Source: DAIPXZ01 sp036782995
GTDB taxonomy: Bacteria; Bacillota; Clostridia; Saccharofermentanales; Saccharofermentanaceae
Direction: 5' to 3'
NCBI GenBank assembly: GCA_036782995.1
Contig: DAIPXZ010000001.1
Location: 1 to 64,000, forward strand
DNA: 64,000 nt
Part shown: piece by piece, positions 34,538 to 43,912 of the stretch
Layout: each line of letters begins with the position of its first letter
How positions within the stretch are numbered: position 1 is the first letter of the stretch
The notes under the pieces: generated by a model
Told to the model about the DNA's origin: nothing
Database searches by the model: none
The model's input: the letters and a program-made list of their open reading frames with translations, nothing else
Made by a program: the position numbers and the translations under genes

Positions 34538-35722
34538 TTATGCGTTAATGCGTTTCTGCTTTGTGATAACCAGAGATAATGTGAAGAGGACTACAGCGAA
34601 TCCAAGCTGAATGCCGATGCATAGGATAATTTTTGATAGAGCATCACCGGAGAGGCTCGTAGCTTCTTTTACTAGGTTAATGGCACGTACATACCAATAC
34701 ACAGGCATGAAACTCGCTATGGTTTTGACCGAAGTTGCTAAGTATGTCTGATCAACGAAAACACCACTTATAAAGCAGAGGCCGAGGGAAGCAGCGTTTG
34801 ACACAAAGGTCATAAGGTTCTCATTACGAATTAATGCACTGATAAGCAAACCGAGTGAGAGGCAAACAATATAGAATACCAATGCATTGATGATCAACAT
34901 CCAAATACGAGGATTACTCATGTCGTCAAACATTGAGCTGGCACATATCGCGATTAATCCGAGGAAGATAAGGCCCAAGAAGGTCAGGCTGCCGACGAAA
35001 ATAAGGAAAGTCATCTTCGCGTTCTTGATGGGAGCGCAACGGATACGAGCTGCAGTCATTTGCGAGCGGAAAGCTTTGAAGATGGTATAGGTTCCGAGGA
35101 TGCAAATGCCGAGTGCAGCATAGGCAAAGAACGTAAAATGTCGAGATGCGTTTTCAAACGAAACACTTACATCAGATCCCTTCCAACTCGTTTCTACCGA
35201 TGATGAGATATCATTCTTTACATTTTCGGCGATGGCGCGGATTTGTTCATCACTTTGTACGCCATCTTCGCCCGTCGTTCCAATATAGATTCGGCTGATT
35301 TCGAAATACTTGTTGAGCTGCATTTCGATTTGCTGTTCGATGGAAGCCTGTTTGCTGCAGACACGTTTGATGGTTAATTCATGAGTATTACTTACAAAGT
35401 CGTCACCGAAGCCTTCCGGAATCACCAAAAGTAGATACTGTTCCCCCGAGCTTACAGCGTCCTCGGCAATTTCTTCGTCAGCATAATCCGTATTCACATT
35501 ATGAATCGTTTTCAAGTAGTCCAGAAAAGAGTCAGAGAATGCGTTACCCTCATCTTGATTGATGACTATAATGTCTTGTCTAATACTCATGAACTCTTTC
35601 GTCATGGTTTGTGATTCCTTTTGCGCCATAGAAAAGAAGAAAAACATAAACACTCCGATATATATGGCAAGAACCGGCCAATTACGAGCAATGACTTTGC
35701 AGACGTTTTTTATGATATGCAT
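34538..35722 (-). CDS. ABC-2 type exporter permease
   Basis: The protein has 394 residues. It has one N-terminal helix, an external domain of about 180 residues (IIVINQDEGNAFSDSFLDYL and following), then five or six helices in the C-terminal half with the ABC-2 membrane pattern (ALGLLISALIRNENLMTFVS near the end). It is preceded by a second permease of the same kind and an ATPase, so the exporter is probably a heterodimer. The substrate is unknown; drugs, peptides or polysaccharide parts are usual for this class. Confidence 0.83.
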   Translation of the reverse strand: MHIIKNVCKVIARNWPVLAIYIGVFMFFFFSMAQKESQTMTKEFMSIRQDIIVINQDEGNAFSDSFLDYLKTIHNVNTDYADEEIAEDAVSSGEQYLLLVIPEGFGDDFVSNTHELTIKRVCSKQASIEQQIEMQLNKYFEISRIYIGTTGEDGVQSDEQIRAIAENVKNDISSSVETSWKGSDVSVSFENASRHFTFFAYAALGICILGTYTIFKAFRSQMTAARIRCAPIKNAKMTFLIFVGSLTFLGLIFLGLIAICASSMFDDMSNPRIWMLIINALVFYIVCLSLGLLISALIRNENLMTFVSNAASLGLCFISGVFVDQTYLATSVKTIASFMPVYWYVRAINLVKEATSLSGDALSKIILCIGIQLGFAVVLFTLSLVITKQKRINA

Positions 35723-35733
35723 AATTATCCTCC

Positions 35734-36885
35734 TTAAATCGCAAGCGAGCGGTAGCTTTGCTTACGAAGAATCAATGTGACAACGAGAAGCATGGCAATA
35801 ATACCGGCACTGAGAATCCCTATGTTCATCCAGTAACGAGTCATATCCCTCACGTAGTAGAGTGAATAGAAAGCATCTGCAATCAAATTGCCTGGGTTAA
35901 TGTATTGCATAATCGGGGCCTTTTGAATGACTTTGGTTTTCACTGCAGAATCCATAAGACCCGCCAAATAACTGCAAATCATAGAGAAGGCGAGAACCAC
36001 TGCAATTTTTCCGCTTAGATTTGTTTTCAAAATCACTCCGATAAAGGCGCCGAGCAGGACACCGAAAACAACCGACAAAAACGAGGCCAGAATTAATAGT
36101 GCGATGTTGCTTCCAAAGCTCACACCAAGCCCAAATTTTAAATATGCAATCAAGAGAAGAATCGTGATGAATTGTACAAGAACCGTAGAGGAAAGTGTCA
36201 CAACGACGAGCTTCCATTTGTTTACAGGAGCCATGGATTGGCGCGCTGCCAAAGTCGATTGATTTGCCTGCAATATGGCTATATCGCGCAAGCCGGCAAA
36301 GGAAGCATAGAGGCAGGACATCGCAAGAAGTGCATAATAGAAAACCACCACAATATCGGCAATAGGGCCATCAGGAGCCTTCGAATAAGTATACTCCTGC
36401 GAAGTTAATTCGCTGATTTTGGCCAAGCTTGCAGGATTTGTTGTTGCGATGTTTGTAATCGTCTTGTTCATTTGGTTATACCAATCAAAGAATTCACGAA
36501 TCATCGTTTGCGATACTCCGGCTTTGGTAAACTGCAATGTGATTTCACCCTTTTCATTGAGCATCATCAAACCTTCAATTTCTTCGTTGGCGAGTGCTTT
36601 TTCTGCATCTTCTTGCGCGTCAAAATATGTGGTTTCAAACATCGCGTCTTCGTTGTCCTCTTTCGATTGTTCTTCGATTTGCGATTTGAGGGTCGTGTTC
36701 TGTTCGTACTGCGCATTGTTCACCACACCGAGCTTCGCGCGCTCAAATCCATTCGAAACATTCGAAAGCGCAAGCGAAAAGAATGTCGCGAGCAAAAACG
36801 GGAAAGCTATAGTCCAGAAAATGACACCCTTGTCGCGTAATTGCCCTTTGAGTCGGTAACCAAAAATACGGATTGCGGTATTCAT
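35734..36885 (-). CDS. ABC-2 type exporter permease
   Basis: The protein has 383 residues with the same build as its downstream neighbour: an N-terminal helix (FWTIAFPFLLATFFSLAL), an external acidic domain (about residues 45-170) and a C-terminal six-helix ABC-2 core with LASFLSVVFGVLLGAFIGVI. The partial similarity suggests an old duplication. Gaps to both neighbours are 11-15 bases, so it is part of a three-gene transport operon. Confidence 0.83.
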   Translation of the reverse strand: MNTAIRIFGYRLKGQLRDKGVIFWTIAFPFLLATFFSLALSNVSNGFERAKLGVVNNAQYEQNTTLKSQIEEQSKEDNEDAMFETTYFDAQEDAEKALANEEIEGLMMLNEKGEITLQFTKAGVSQTMIREFFDWYNQMNKTITNIATTNPASLAKISELTSQEYTYSKAPDGPIADIVVVFYYALLAMSCLYASFAGLRDIAILQANQSTLAARQSMAPVNKWKLVVVTLSSTVLVQFITILLLIAYLKFGLGVSFGSNIALLILASFLSVVFGVLLGAFIGVILKTNLSGKIAVVLAFSMICSYLAGLMDSAVKTKVIQKAPIMQYINPGNLIADAFYSLYYVRDMTRYWMNIGILSAGIIAMLLVVTLILRKQSYRSLAI

Positions 36886-36900
36886 ATTATTGTCCTCCTC

Positions 36901-37839
36901 TTATGCGTCACGAAGTTCTTTTCCGGTTATCTCTAGGAACACGTCATTTAACGAAGGGCGCTCACCGAAAATGCGGCCCGTCTTTATATCCCGTTTGCCC
37001 AGCTCATCCAAAAGTTTCGACATCGCATTGGTTTCTTGCTTCGCTTTTACTACGAGCATGCCCTCTTTGATTTTTGCCGAAGAAACAAATTCCATCTCCT
37101 TGACCCACGGAAGAACATCCTCCGGATTCGAGAGAAGAAGCTCTATCGATATTTTTTCTCCGATTCTTACCATATCGATTAGCTCTTGCTTGGTGCCCTG
37201 CGCGATGATCTGACCGTTATCCATGATGGCAATTCGATTACAAAGGTGTTCTACTTCTTCCATGTAATGCGAAGTATAGATAATCGTCGCTCCACTCTTA
37301 TTTAAATTCTTAATTCCTTCTAGAATGTTATTTCGACTCTGCGGGTCAACGGCCACAGTTGGCTCATCAAAGAAGATAAGCTTCGGCTTATGGGCAATGC
37401 CGCATGCGATATTCAATCTGCGAAGAAGTCCACCGGAGAGCTTCTTCGGATAGAATTTGCGAAAATCATTGAGACCAACCATCTCAATTGCCTCGTCAAC
37501 CAGTGCTTTGCGTTCCTTATTGTCTTTGATATACAGTCCGCAGAAGAAATCGACATTTTCAAGCACGGTCAATTCATCAATAACGGCAACATTTTGCATC
37601 ACGACACCGATATCTCGTTTCGATGCATAGCTCGATGGAGTCATCGGTTTCCCAAAAATCTCAATTTCACCTTTATCGTACGCAAGAAGAGAAAGCATAC
37701 AATTAATCGCTGTCGTTTTTCCGGAGCCGTTCGGTCCTAATAGTCCGAATACTTCGCCTTCCTGAATGTCGAGGCTTAAGTGGTCCAATGCGATTAAGTC
37801 GCCATATCTTTTTACTAAATCTTTTACATGAATAATCAT
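36901..37839 (-). CDS. ABC transporter ATP-binding protein (exporter)
   Basis: The protein has 312 residues. It has Walker A GPNGSGKTT, a Q-loop in GVVMQNVAVIDELTVLENV, signature LSGGLLRRL, Walker B LIFFDEPTVAVDPQ and H-loop YTSHYMEE. The C-terminal DUF4162-like tail (about residues 225-312) is typical of drug-exporter ATPases (CcmA/NatA group). It is the first gene of the exporter operon. Upstream, a direct repeat ACCGAAT(G/A) at about 37878-37893 could be an operator. Confidence 0.9.
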   Translation of the reverse strand: MIIHVKDLVKRYGDLIALDHLSLDIQEGEVFGLLGPNGSGKTTAINCMLSLLAYDKGEIEIFGKPMTPSSYASKRDIGVVMQNVAVIDELTVLENVDFFCGLYIKDNKERKALVDEAIEMVGLNDFRKFYPKKLSGGLLRRLNIACGIAHKPKLIFFDEPTVAVDPQSRNNILEGIKNLNKSGATIIYTSHYMEEVEHLCNRIAIMDNGQIIAQGTKQELIDMVRIGEKISIELLLSNPEDVLPWVKEMEFVSSAKIKEGMLVVKAKQETNAMSKLLDELGKRDIKTGRIFGERPSLNDVFLEITGKELRDA

Positions 37840-38022
37840 AATGTTGCCCTGCCCTTCCTTTTTCTATGGTGTCATTCTACCGAATGACCGAATACGACAA
37901 TAGTGATATTCTTCCTCTTCGATTGTGAGAAATGTCATGGTTTTCATTTTTTCCGTTGCATGACACTTTCCACATAACGTGGCTCTAAACGCATAAAACA
38001 AGTTAGGTGCGAAGGATGGGCT

Positions 38023-38051
38023 TTGCTTTTTGGGAGAAAGGCCAGTAAACT
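38023..38051 (+). promoter_or_regulatory. Promoter of the PIG-L/YfhO pair
   Basis: TTGCTT and TAAACT are spaced by 17 bases, with the start codon about 40 bases downstream. The remainder of 37840-38022 shows only the direct repeat noted with the ABC ATPase. Confidence 0.5.
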
Positions 38052-38093
38052 ATGGCGTGGAAAGAAAATGCTCGTTGGTAAGGAGTTTCGGAA

Positions 38094-38828
38094 ATGAAAC
38101 ATGGGAAATCCAGTCTTATACGATTAGTAAGCATCGTGGTCGCCACGTTGGTGCTGGTTACCACTATTCTTGCTATTGGGAGACATTGCATTGAATCATA
38201 TGCAAATCGTGTACCCGCCCTCACCGATGAAGCATTAGCAACAATTGATTTTTTAAAAGCCAAGAACCTCATGATTGTCGCACATCCGGATGACGAAACG
38301 CTCTGGGGTGGCGCACATCTCTATTCTCATGATTATTTGGTCGTTTGCCTGACTGGCGGACGAAACTCCGAGCGCGCAAAAGAATTTGCTTCAGTGATGG
38401 AGGCCGCAGATTGCCAATTCTTGCAATTGTCTTACCCCGATAAAGTATGCGGCTTACGAAGTAATTGGAAAGCCGTTAGGGAGCAAATGGAAGCGGATAT
38501 CCAGAAAATCGTTGAAGCCAATGATTGGGCACTCATCGTGACGCATAATGCGAAGGGTGAATATGGCCACCAGCACCACATCATGACCCACGATTCTGTA
38601 TGCAAAGTGTATTACGCGTCCGATTCGATGGCAGATCTTTATGTTTTCGGTGATTATTATTCGGCAAAAAAACTGGAAACGGCCGATAATCTGCCACAAG
38701 AAATCGATGATAGTCGTCTGTGTTTTAAGGAAGACCTTCTTTCCCATTACAGCTCGCAGGACAATACCGTGAAAAAGCTTTCGCATATGAATGTGTATGA
38801 GGATTGGACACTCATCGAGGACAGATAG
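38094..38828 (+). CDS. PIG-L family deacetylase, membrane-anchored
   Basis: The protein has 244 residues. An N-terminal signal-anchor helix (residues 10-30) is followed by the LmbE/PIG-L domain with IVAHPDDETLWGG (zinc and catalytic Asp) and HNAKGEYGHQHHIM (zinc His and oxyanion region). These metalloenzymes remove N-acetyl groups from GlcNAc-containing lipids or cofactors. With an external catalytic domain it would act on a wall or lipid-linked sugar. It is followed after three bases by yfhO, whose ribosome site lies inside this gene's end, so the two are coupled. Confidence 0.87.
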   Translation: MKHGKSSLIRLVSIVVATLVLVTTILAIGRHCIESYANRVPALTDEALATIDFLKAKNLMIVAHPDDETLWGGAHLYSHDYLVVCLTGGRNSERAKEFASVMEAADCQFLQLSYPDKVCGLRSNWKAVREQMEADIQKIVEANDWALIVTHNAKGEYGHQHHIMTHDSVCKVYYASDSMADLYVFGDYYSAKKLETADNLPQEIDDSRLCFKEDLLSHYSSQDNTVKKLSHMNVYEDWTLIEDR

Positions 38829-38831
38829 TTT

Positions 38832-41426
38832 ATGATAAATAACCGTGTTTTACACAAGAAAGACTACTTCTATATACTCATCATCGAATTGATTTTATGT
38901 ATGTTCCTTTTGACGTTGGCATGTCTGGGATACAAATTTGGCTCAACCATAGATTGGAATAACCAGCATTGGGCTATCCCCGATTATTTCCGAATGCTTT
39001 TTTACGATACACACGACCTTTTTCCGGATTTCGCCGCAAATCTCGGCGCCGGGCAAAATATATACTATCTATCCTATTATGGACTTTTTAGTCCGATCAT
39101 TCTGGTATCGTTTCTGTTCCCCAATGTGCCGATGGTCTTGTATATAATCGTTGTTAGCATTCTCTCTCTTTACGTCGATGTTGCTTTATTCTACTATTGG
39201 GTCAAGCCAAAATTTGGAGCGGATAATGCGTTTCTAGTAACATTTCTCTTCATCTTTTCGACGTCCCTGATTTTTCACAGCCACCGACATATCATGTTCG
39301 TCAATTACATGCCGTTTTTGCTTCTCGCCCTCATCGGTGTAGAACGCTTTCGAGCAACAAAGAGTCGGGTGCTCCTGATTATTTCTTCCCTATGTATCAT
39401 TCTCTCGAGCTACTTTTTCTCTGTCGGCGCGCTTATCGCTATAGTGCTCTATTTTTGGTATCTCGAAATCCGGGAATCGGATCGTTTCATGACGAAAGAA
39501 ATGATAAAGAAGCTTCTTTCATTCCTGATTGCGCCGATTATTGCGATATTTATGGCTGGCATCCTATTGTTACCGACAGCGTTCGTCTTACTGAACGGTC
39601 GCGATCCGAGTGCCGGCGGCAGCACGACCGCATGGCTCCCCCTTCTTTTCAAACCAATTCTGGGAAATATCGTATATAACCCTTATTCAATCGGAACAAT
39701 GGGATTTGGCGTCATCGCTGTCATCATCGGTCTCCTTTCAAGGAAAAAGCACGTCTTTATGTTATCCGTATGCTTTTCACTCTTCTTCTGCTGTCCGATA
39801 TTCATTTACCTGTTGAACGGTACACTCTATCTCGATGCAAAAGTGTTGATTCCGTTTCTACCGATATTTATGTTGATTGTTGGTAACGCAATCGATAGCA
39901 TATTCCAAAAGAAAGTGTCACGTCTTTCTTTATTAATTGCCAGTCTCGCTTGCACTTGCTTATTCGGAACGTCCTGTCTTTTCGGCCAAGACATGAATTA
40001 TTACACCATCATCATGGTTTCTTTTCCAATCGATGTAATCATGATTCTCGCAGGTATTGCATTATATAACCGTATTGGAAAACGTCGGACACTCGTCATT
40101 CCATTGATTTCCTTTTGCTTGATTGCTTGTATATCCATCAATGCAAAAGAAAAATACGTACCAATGGTCTCGGAATATACTGATTATGATTCAACCATCA
40201 ATGATTATATCAATCAAACACTGAAAGACGATTCTTCTTTCTATCGCTTCGGCTCTATTATTAAGACACACGACACCGTAAATTTCGCCTATAACACCGA
40301 GATGTATCGTACGACCATCTATTCGTCGCTTCACAACCGTTATTTAAGCGACTTCTATTTCGATGAGCTCTATAACGAAAACCAATATCGGAATGCCGCC
40401 CTGATGACTGAATCACGTAATTATCTTTATAACATGTATATGGGGCAAAAATACTTGGTCGGGGTCGCAGGAAAGAAGATACCCGGGTACTCCGCCGTGA
40501 CAACTATTGGTTCGACAAGCCTTTTCATGACCAACTACGCCTTTCCTGTCGGATATGCCAGCGATAAAATCATGAGTGAAGCCGAGTTCAACACTCTAGA
40601 ATACCCTTATGACATCGAGGCATTGATGGAATACACCATTGTCGACACGCCCTATTTTGACAGCGGATTCTCATCGGAAATCACTGCAATGACACTGTCT
40701 TCGGTCCCGGAATTAGTCGAACAATTACCTGTTAAGAAGCTGTCAGAAGATGATTATGTTGTCTCATCTGAAACAAGTATCCGCTTTAATTATGACTTGC
40801 CGGAGCCGTTGACTCAAAGCGTCGTGCTCCTTCGTTTCAACGTAAACAACGTCATCAACGAAGGAAAATCACCGACCGTCAAGATTTCCATCAATGGCAC
40901 CACCAACAAATTAACAAACGCCGACGGAAAATATTTCAACGGAAACAACAGCTTCGAGTACGTCTTTATTGCCGGTAAAACACCTATGAAGAACTTCCGA
41001 ATTCGCGTATCCGAAGGTGCCTACCAAATTTCCGATATTCAAGTTTATGTCATGCCACTTGCAAATATTCGGGAAATATCAAACGACCTGGATGCCTATA
41101 ACATCGACCGCGAGACCACACAAGGCAACATTTATTCCGGCACGATTGATGTTACGAAGGATGGATATTTCGTCATGTCTGTCCCCTATGACGAGGGATT
41201 CGATATCATCATTGACGGTCAATCCGTCCCTGTCGAAAGAGTCGATAAAGATTTCATCGGCGCAAAAATCGAGGCAGGACACCACACCATACGTATCGAA
41301 TTCCATGCGCCTCTCAAACGGGAAGGCACCATCCTTTCCGCCATCGGGACGTCCATGTTTCTCGTAGTGATTGGATGTGAAATTGCTCGCTCCCTACGTC
41401 GGGAACGAGCAATCAAAAAGAAATAA
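38832..41426 (+). CDS. yfhO: YfhO family GT-C-like membrane protein
   Basis: The protein has 864 residues. About 12-13 helices fill the first 430 residues, with an external acidic/His loop region (DLFPDFAANLGAGQNIYYLS; HSHRHIMFVNYMPFLL) characteristic of YfhO. A long external part follows (about 440-835, with two beta-rich modules), then a final helix and a basic tail. In Bacillus, YfhO works with CsbB (GtrB-like) and a GtrA protein to decorate lipoteichoic acid. Similar partners occur in this window at 11519 and within 6052-8217, although not beside this gene. A role in wall-polymer glycosylation is inferred. Confidence 0.85.
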   Translation: MINNRVLHKKDYFYILIIELILCMFLLTLACLGYKFGSTIDWNNQHWAIPDYFRMLFYDTHDLFPDFAANLGAGQNIYYLSYYGLFSPIILVSFLFPNVPMVLYIIVVSILSLYVDVALFYYWVKPKFGADNAFLVTFLFIFSTSLIFHSHRHIMFVNYMPFLLLALIGVERFRATKSRVLLIISSLCIILSSYFFSVGALIAIVLYFWYLEIRESDRFMTKEMIKKLLSFLIAPIIAIFMAGILLLPTAFVLLNGRDPSAGGSTTAWLPLLFKPILGNIVYNPYSIGTMGFGVIAVIIGLLSRKKHVFMLSVCFSLFFCCPIFIYLLNGTLYLDAKVLIPFLPIFMLIVGNAIDSIFQKKVSRLSLLIASLACTCLFGTSCLFGQDMNYYTIIMVSFPIDVIMILAGIALYNRIGKRRTLVIPLISFCLIACISINAKEKYVPMVSEYTDYDSTINDYINQTLKDDSSFYRFGSIIKTHDTVNFAYNTEMYRTTIYSSLHNRYLSDFYFDELYNENQYRNAALMTESRNYLYNMYMGQKYLVGVAGKKIPGYSAVTTIGSTSLFMTNYAFPVGYASDKIMSEAEFNTLEYPYDIEALMEYTIVDTPYFDSGFSSEITAMTLSSVPELVEQLPVKKLSEDDYVVSSETSIRFNYDLPEPLTQSVVLLRFNVNNVINEGKSPTVKISINGTTNKLTNADGKYFNGNNSFEYVFIAGKTPMKNFRIRVSEGAYQISDIQVYVMPLANIREISNDLDAYNIDRETTQGNIYSGTIDVTKDGYFVMSVPYDEGFDIIIDGQSVPVERVDKDFIGAKIEAGHHTIRIEFHAPLKREGTILSAIGTSMFLVVIGCEIARSLRRERAIKKK

Positions 41427-41450
41427 AACCAAATTTTTGTTTTTTCAGAA

Positions 41451-42509
41451 TCAGGCAACCTGATGTACATATTCCTCACTGGTTGCGATGACCTCACAAT
41501 TGTTCACGTAATCCAATATCTCAATGCTAAAAGATATGGTTTCCAGATCTTCCTGTTCAATCCCGAGAGCTTCCAGACTGTCCGCCATGACAAACAAGTA
41601 CGTGTAGCCATTTGTACCACCCAAAATCGTTTGCGCGTAGACGCTAAAATCATCATTTCCGTTTATTTTGACACTGTCACAATATGTCATGAAAATATCA
41701 TCACTATCGTTCATGCAGTAAATTTCGATACAATATAGATCCTGACTCCATTCGCCTTCACCAACAATTACTGAGAATCCATTTTCATCGTAGATTGTAG
41801 TTCCAATGGCCGAAAAACTATAATCCTTATCATCATAACCATCTGTAATAACGGAAGCTGTCTCATTCCCAATCAAGCCGTATGAATACGCATCTAAGAC
41901 TTCGATATACAACAATACTTCTCCGACTGTATTAATACTTGTGATGTCATTATCCTCTATTGATAAGTAAACATAATCCTGTACGGTTTCACCCGCAGGA
42001 ACCGTAACGTTGGATTCGTTCGTCGTCATTATGCCGTTTGCTGCGACGCCTGCTATATCGAAGACGATATCAGTATCACTTTGATTCGTTACTTCATAAT
42101 CAAGAACATCCATCCCATATGCCGATTCTGCTGTTGTATAGGAAAGAGCCGTGGCTGTCACTCCATCTGCGTCATAAATCACTTGTTCTTCGATATTCAC
42201 AGGTGTGCGTGGTTCACGCATTACAAATTCATCATCTTCACGCGGAATCGATGTCGTCGGGTCATCCGTCTCTTCCGGTACTATTGATTTTTCCGGTGTT
42301 TCTGGTTCTGTTGGTTCTTGATTTCTGTTCTCTTCGGACTCTTCGTCCTCGTCGTCTTCGTCATCTTCCTCAGCGTTGTCACGATCACTGGTTTTCTCGT
42401 CAGAATCCTCATCCTTGGAATAACTATTCGATTTACAGGCAACACTCATTGCTGCAATCATGGATATGCAAATTACTACACATAATCCCTTTAAAAGATA
42501 CTTTTTCAT
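41451..42509 (-). CDS. Lipoprotein with acidic linker and two Ig-like domains
   Basis: The protein has 352 residues. The signal peptide ends in lipobox AMSVAC. A strongly acidic, disordered linker (about residues 30-90: EEDDEDDEDEESEE, then Pro/Thr-rich) is followed by two beta-rich modules (about 105-225 and 235-350) of the kind seen in extracellular DUF4352-like proteins (DVLDYEVTNQSDTDIVFDI). No enzyme motif is seen. It is convergent with yfhO. Function unknown, surface-exposed. Confidence 0.72.
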   Translation of the reverse strand: MKKYLLKGLCVVICISMIAAMSVACKSNSYSKDEDSDEKTSDRDNAEEDDEDDEDEESEENRNQEPTEPETPEKSIVPEETDDPTTSIPREDDEFVMREPRTPVNIEEQVIYDADGVTATALSYTTAESAYGMDVLDYEVTNQSDTDIVFDIAGVAANGIMTTNESNVTVPAGETVQDYVYLSIEDNDITSINTVGEVLLYIEVLDAYSYGLIGNETASVITDGYDDKDYSFSAIGTTIYDENGFSVIVGEGEWSQDLYCIEIYCMNDSDDIFMTYCDSVKINGNDDFSVYAQTILGGTNGYTYLFVMADSLEALGIEQEDLETISFSIEILDYVNNCEVIATSEEYVHQVA

Positions 42510-42620
42510 TTTTGTTTCCTCCGTTCAGGTATACATTTATTTCGTAACCCCATACGCATCATAGCAAAAGATTTATGAATGCTCTGTAAACGCCACATAT
42601 GCGAGGTATTTCATTTGTGA

Positions 42621-42659
42621 ACAAATAATAAAGGCATCGGTACACTTCGTACCGATGCC
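42621..42659 (-). terminator. Terminator of the DUF4003 gene
   Basis: GGCATCGGTAC and GTACCGATGCC form a perfect 11-bp stem with a five-base loop, followed by TTTATTATTTG on the minus strand. Confidence 0.8.
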
Positions 42660-42684
42660 CTTCACAACCAAGGAAAAAATATCA

Positions 42685-43647
42685 TTAATTTTTCACGGTC
42701 ATATATTCTGCGCAAAAATTAGCGATTTCAATAACCACAGATTCCATGTAGGTGCGGTTGAGAGGATAATCCTCAGGCAAATTACTCGCATAAGACAAAA
42801 TCACCAATGTCACTGTATAGATTCCGACTGAAGAAAAATGCGTTCCACCACGCCTAAAGTACGGGCTGGCCGAGAGAAGAGCTTCCGTCTCTGCGCACTT
42901 ATCGATAATCGCTTCCGGCGTATCTGGCAGTAATGTCATGAACGCAAGTAAGTAATTCATATAGCTAAAGGATTTCACGCAATTCTTCTTTTGCATTTCT
43001 GAAATGAGTGCGAGGTAGAAATCACAAGCCTCCTGCGGTGTGCGATTTGGTAAAAGCGACAGCATGCAGCATGTCTCCTTCAATGAAATAGAAGGCATGA
43101 ATCGCGTTTTCAAAATCTCATAGCACATATCCATACGGTCCGCACATTGATTTGTTATAGACATATCAGAAAAGTAAAGCATTGCTGCTAAAAACGGATC
43201 TTCAAGATAGGCTAGGAAGCGGTGGTTCTTATTTATGGTGGAAATCATCTTAATAATCTCTTTCGCCGTCGCTTCATATTGGTTCTGCTCAGTAAAAATT
43301 GTCATCAAACGTGCTGCTCTTGCATTACGCATTTTCTTTCCCAGTGCATCAGAAAGATATGTTTCCGCTAAAAACATCAACGCCAGCTGCTCAACTGGTT
43401 CCGACGATTGTGCCGCCAAAGCTATCGTCGACAGACCTGAATACTGTCTGAAAGGTGAGCCCCACGTAGAGCGACGCTTTAATTCCTTCTTTAACATCTT
43501 CAGACGTTCTGTATCGATATGACCACGTCCACCTAAAAACTGCAGAGCACACACTGGAATAGCGTAATCTTTCTTTTTAGCAATACCGTATAATTCCGGA
43601 ATGCGAGTGATGAATTCTTCGACCTTATTCTCAATTTCTGTTCTCAT
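42685..43647 (-). CDS. DUF4003 family protein
   Basis: The protein has about 320 residues from MRTEIENKVEEF, with AAAGGG eight bases before; a GTG 18 bases upstream is the alternative. It is an all-helical protein with family-like segments EPVEQLALMFLAE, HRFLAYLEDPFLAAMLYFSD and a small C-terminal domain. DUF4003 occurs in Bacillota as a cytosolic protein of unknown function. It has no signal peptide. It is monocistronic between a terminator and its own promoter. Confidence 0.68.
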   Translation of the reverse strand: MRTEIENKVEEFITRIPELYGIAKKKDYAIPVCALQFLGGRGHIDTERLKMLKKELKRRSTWGSPFRQYSGLSTIALAAQSSEPVEQLALMFLAETYLSDALGKKMRNARAARLMTIFTEQNQYEATAKEIIKMISTINKNHRFLAYLEDPFLAAMLYFSDMSITNQCADRMDMCYEILKTRFMPSISLKETCCMLSLLPNRTPQEACDFYLALISEMQKKNCVKSFSYMNYLLAFMTLLPDTPEAIIDKCAETEALLSASPYFRRGGTHFSSVGIYTVTLVILSYASNLPEDYPLNRTYMESVVIEIANFCAEYMTVKN

Positions 43648-43807
43648 TTGAATGCCCTTTTTCACCTATATTCTGTATTACTATTCTTAATTCCGTGGTT
43701 TCTTTCGCCTTGGGTTTTGCGCAGGCTGTAAAAGCACAGTCAGCAATTATCACACCAAAAGCAAAGTTACTATTCTTTTCAAGATTGCACCTTCATAATT
43801 CGAAATG

Positions 43808-43836
43808 ACTATACATGTTGTAAAAGATTTTTGCAA
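43808..43836 (-). promoter_or_regulatory. Promoter candidate of the DUF4003 gene
   Basis: On the minus strand, TTGCAA and TATAGT are spaced by 17 bases, about 160 bases upstream of the start. Nothing else is recognised in the 43648-43912 gap. Confidence 0.45.
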
Positions 43837-43912
43837 GATGATAGCCATATCCTATTTTGTGAATTTAGTTTACAATCTAACTTAAGCTATACCAAAGGAG
43901 GATTACGTCGTC

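Noticed and set aside
41382..41413. Inverted repeat ATTGCTCG / CGAGCAAT as a terminator
   Set aside because: It lies within the last codons of yfhO and is not followed directly by a T-run; a terminator role is uncertain.
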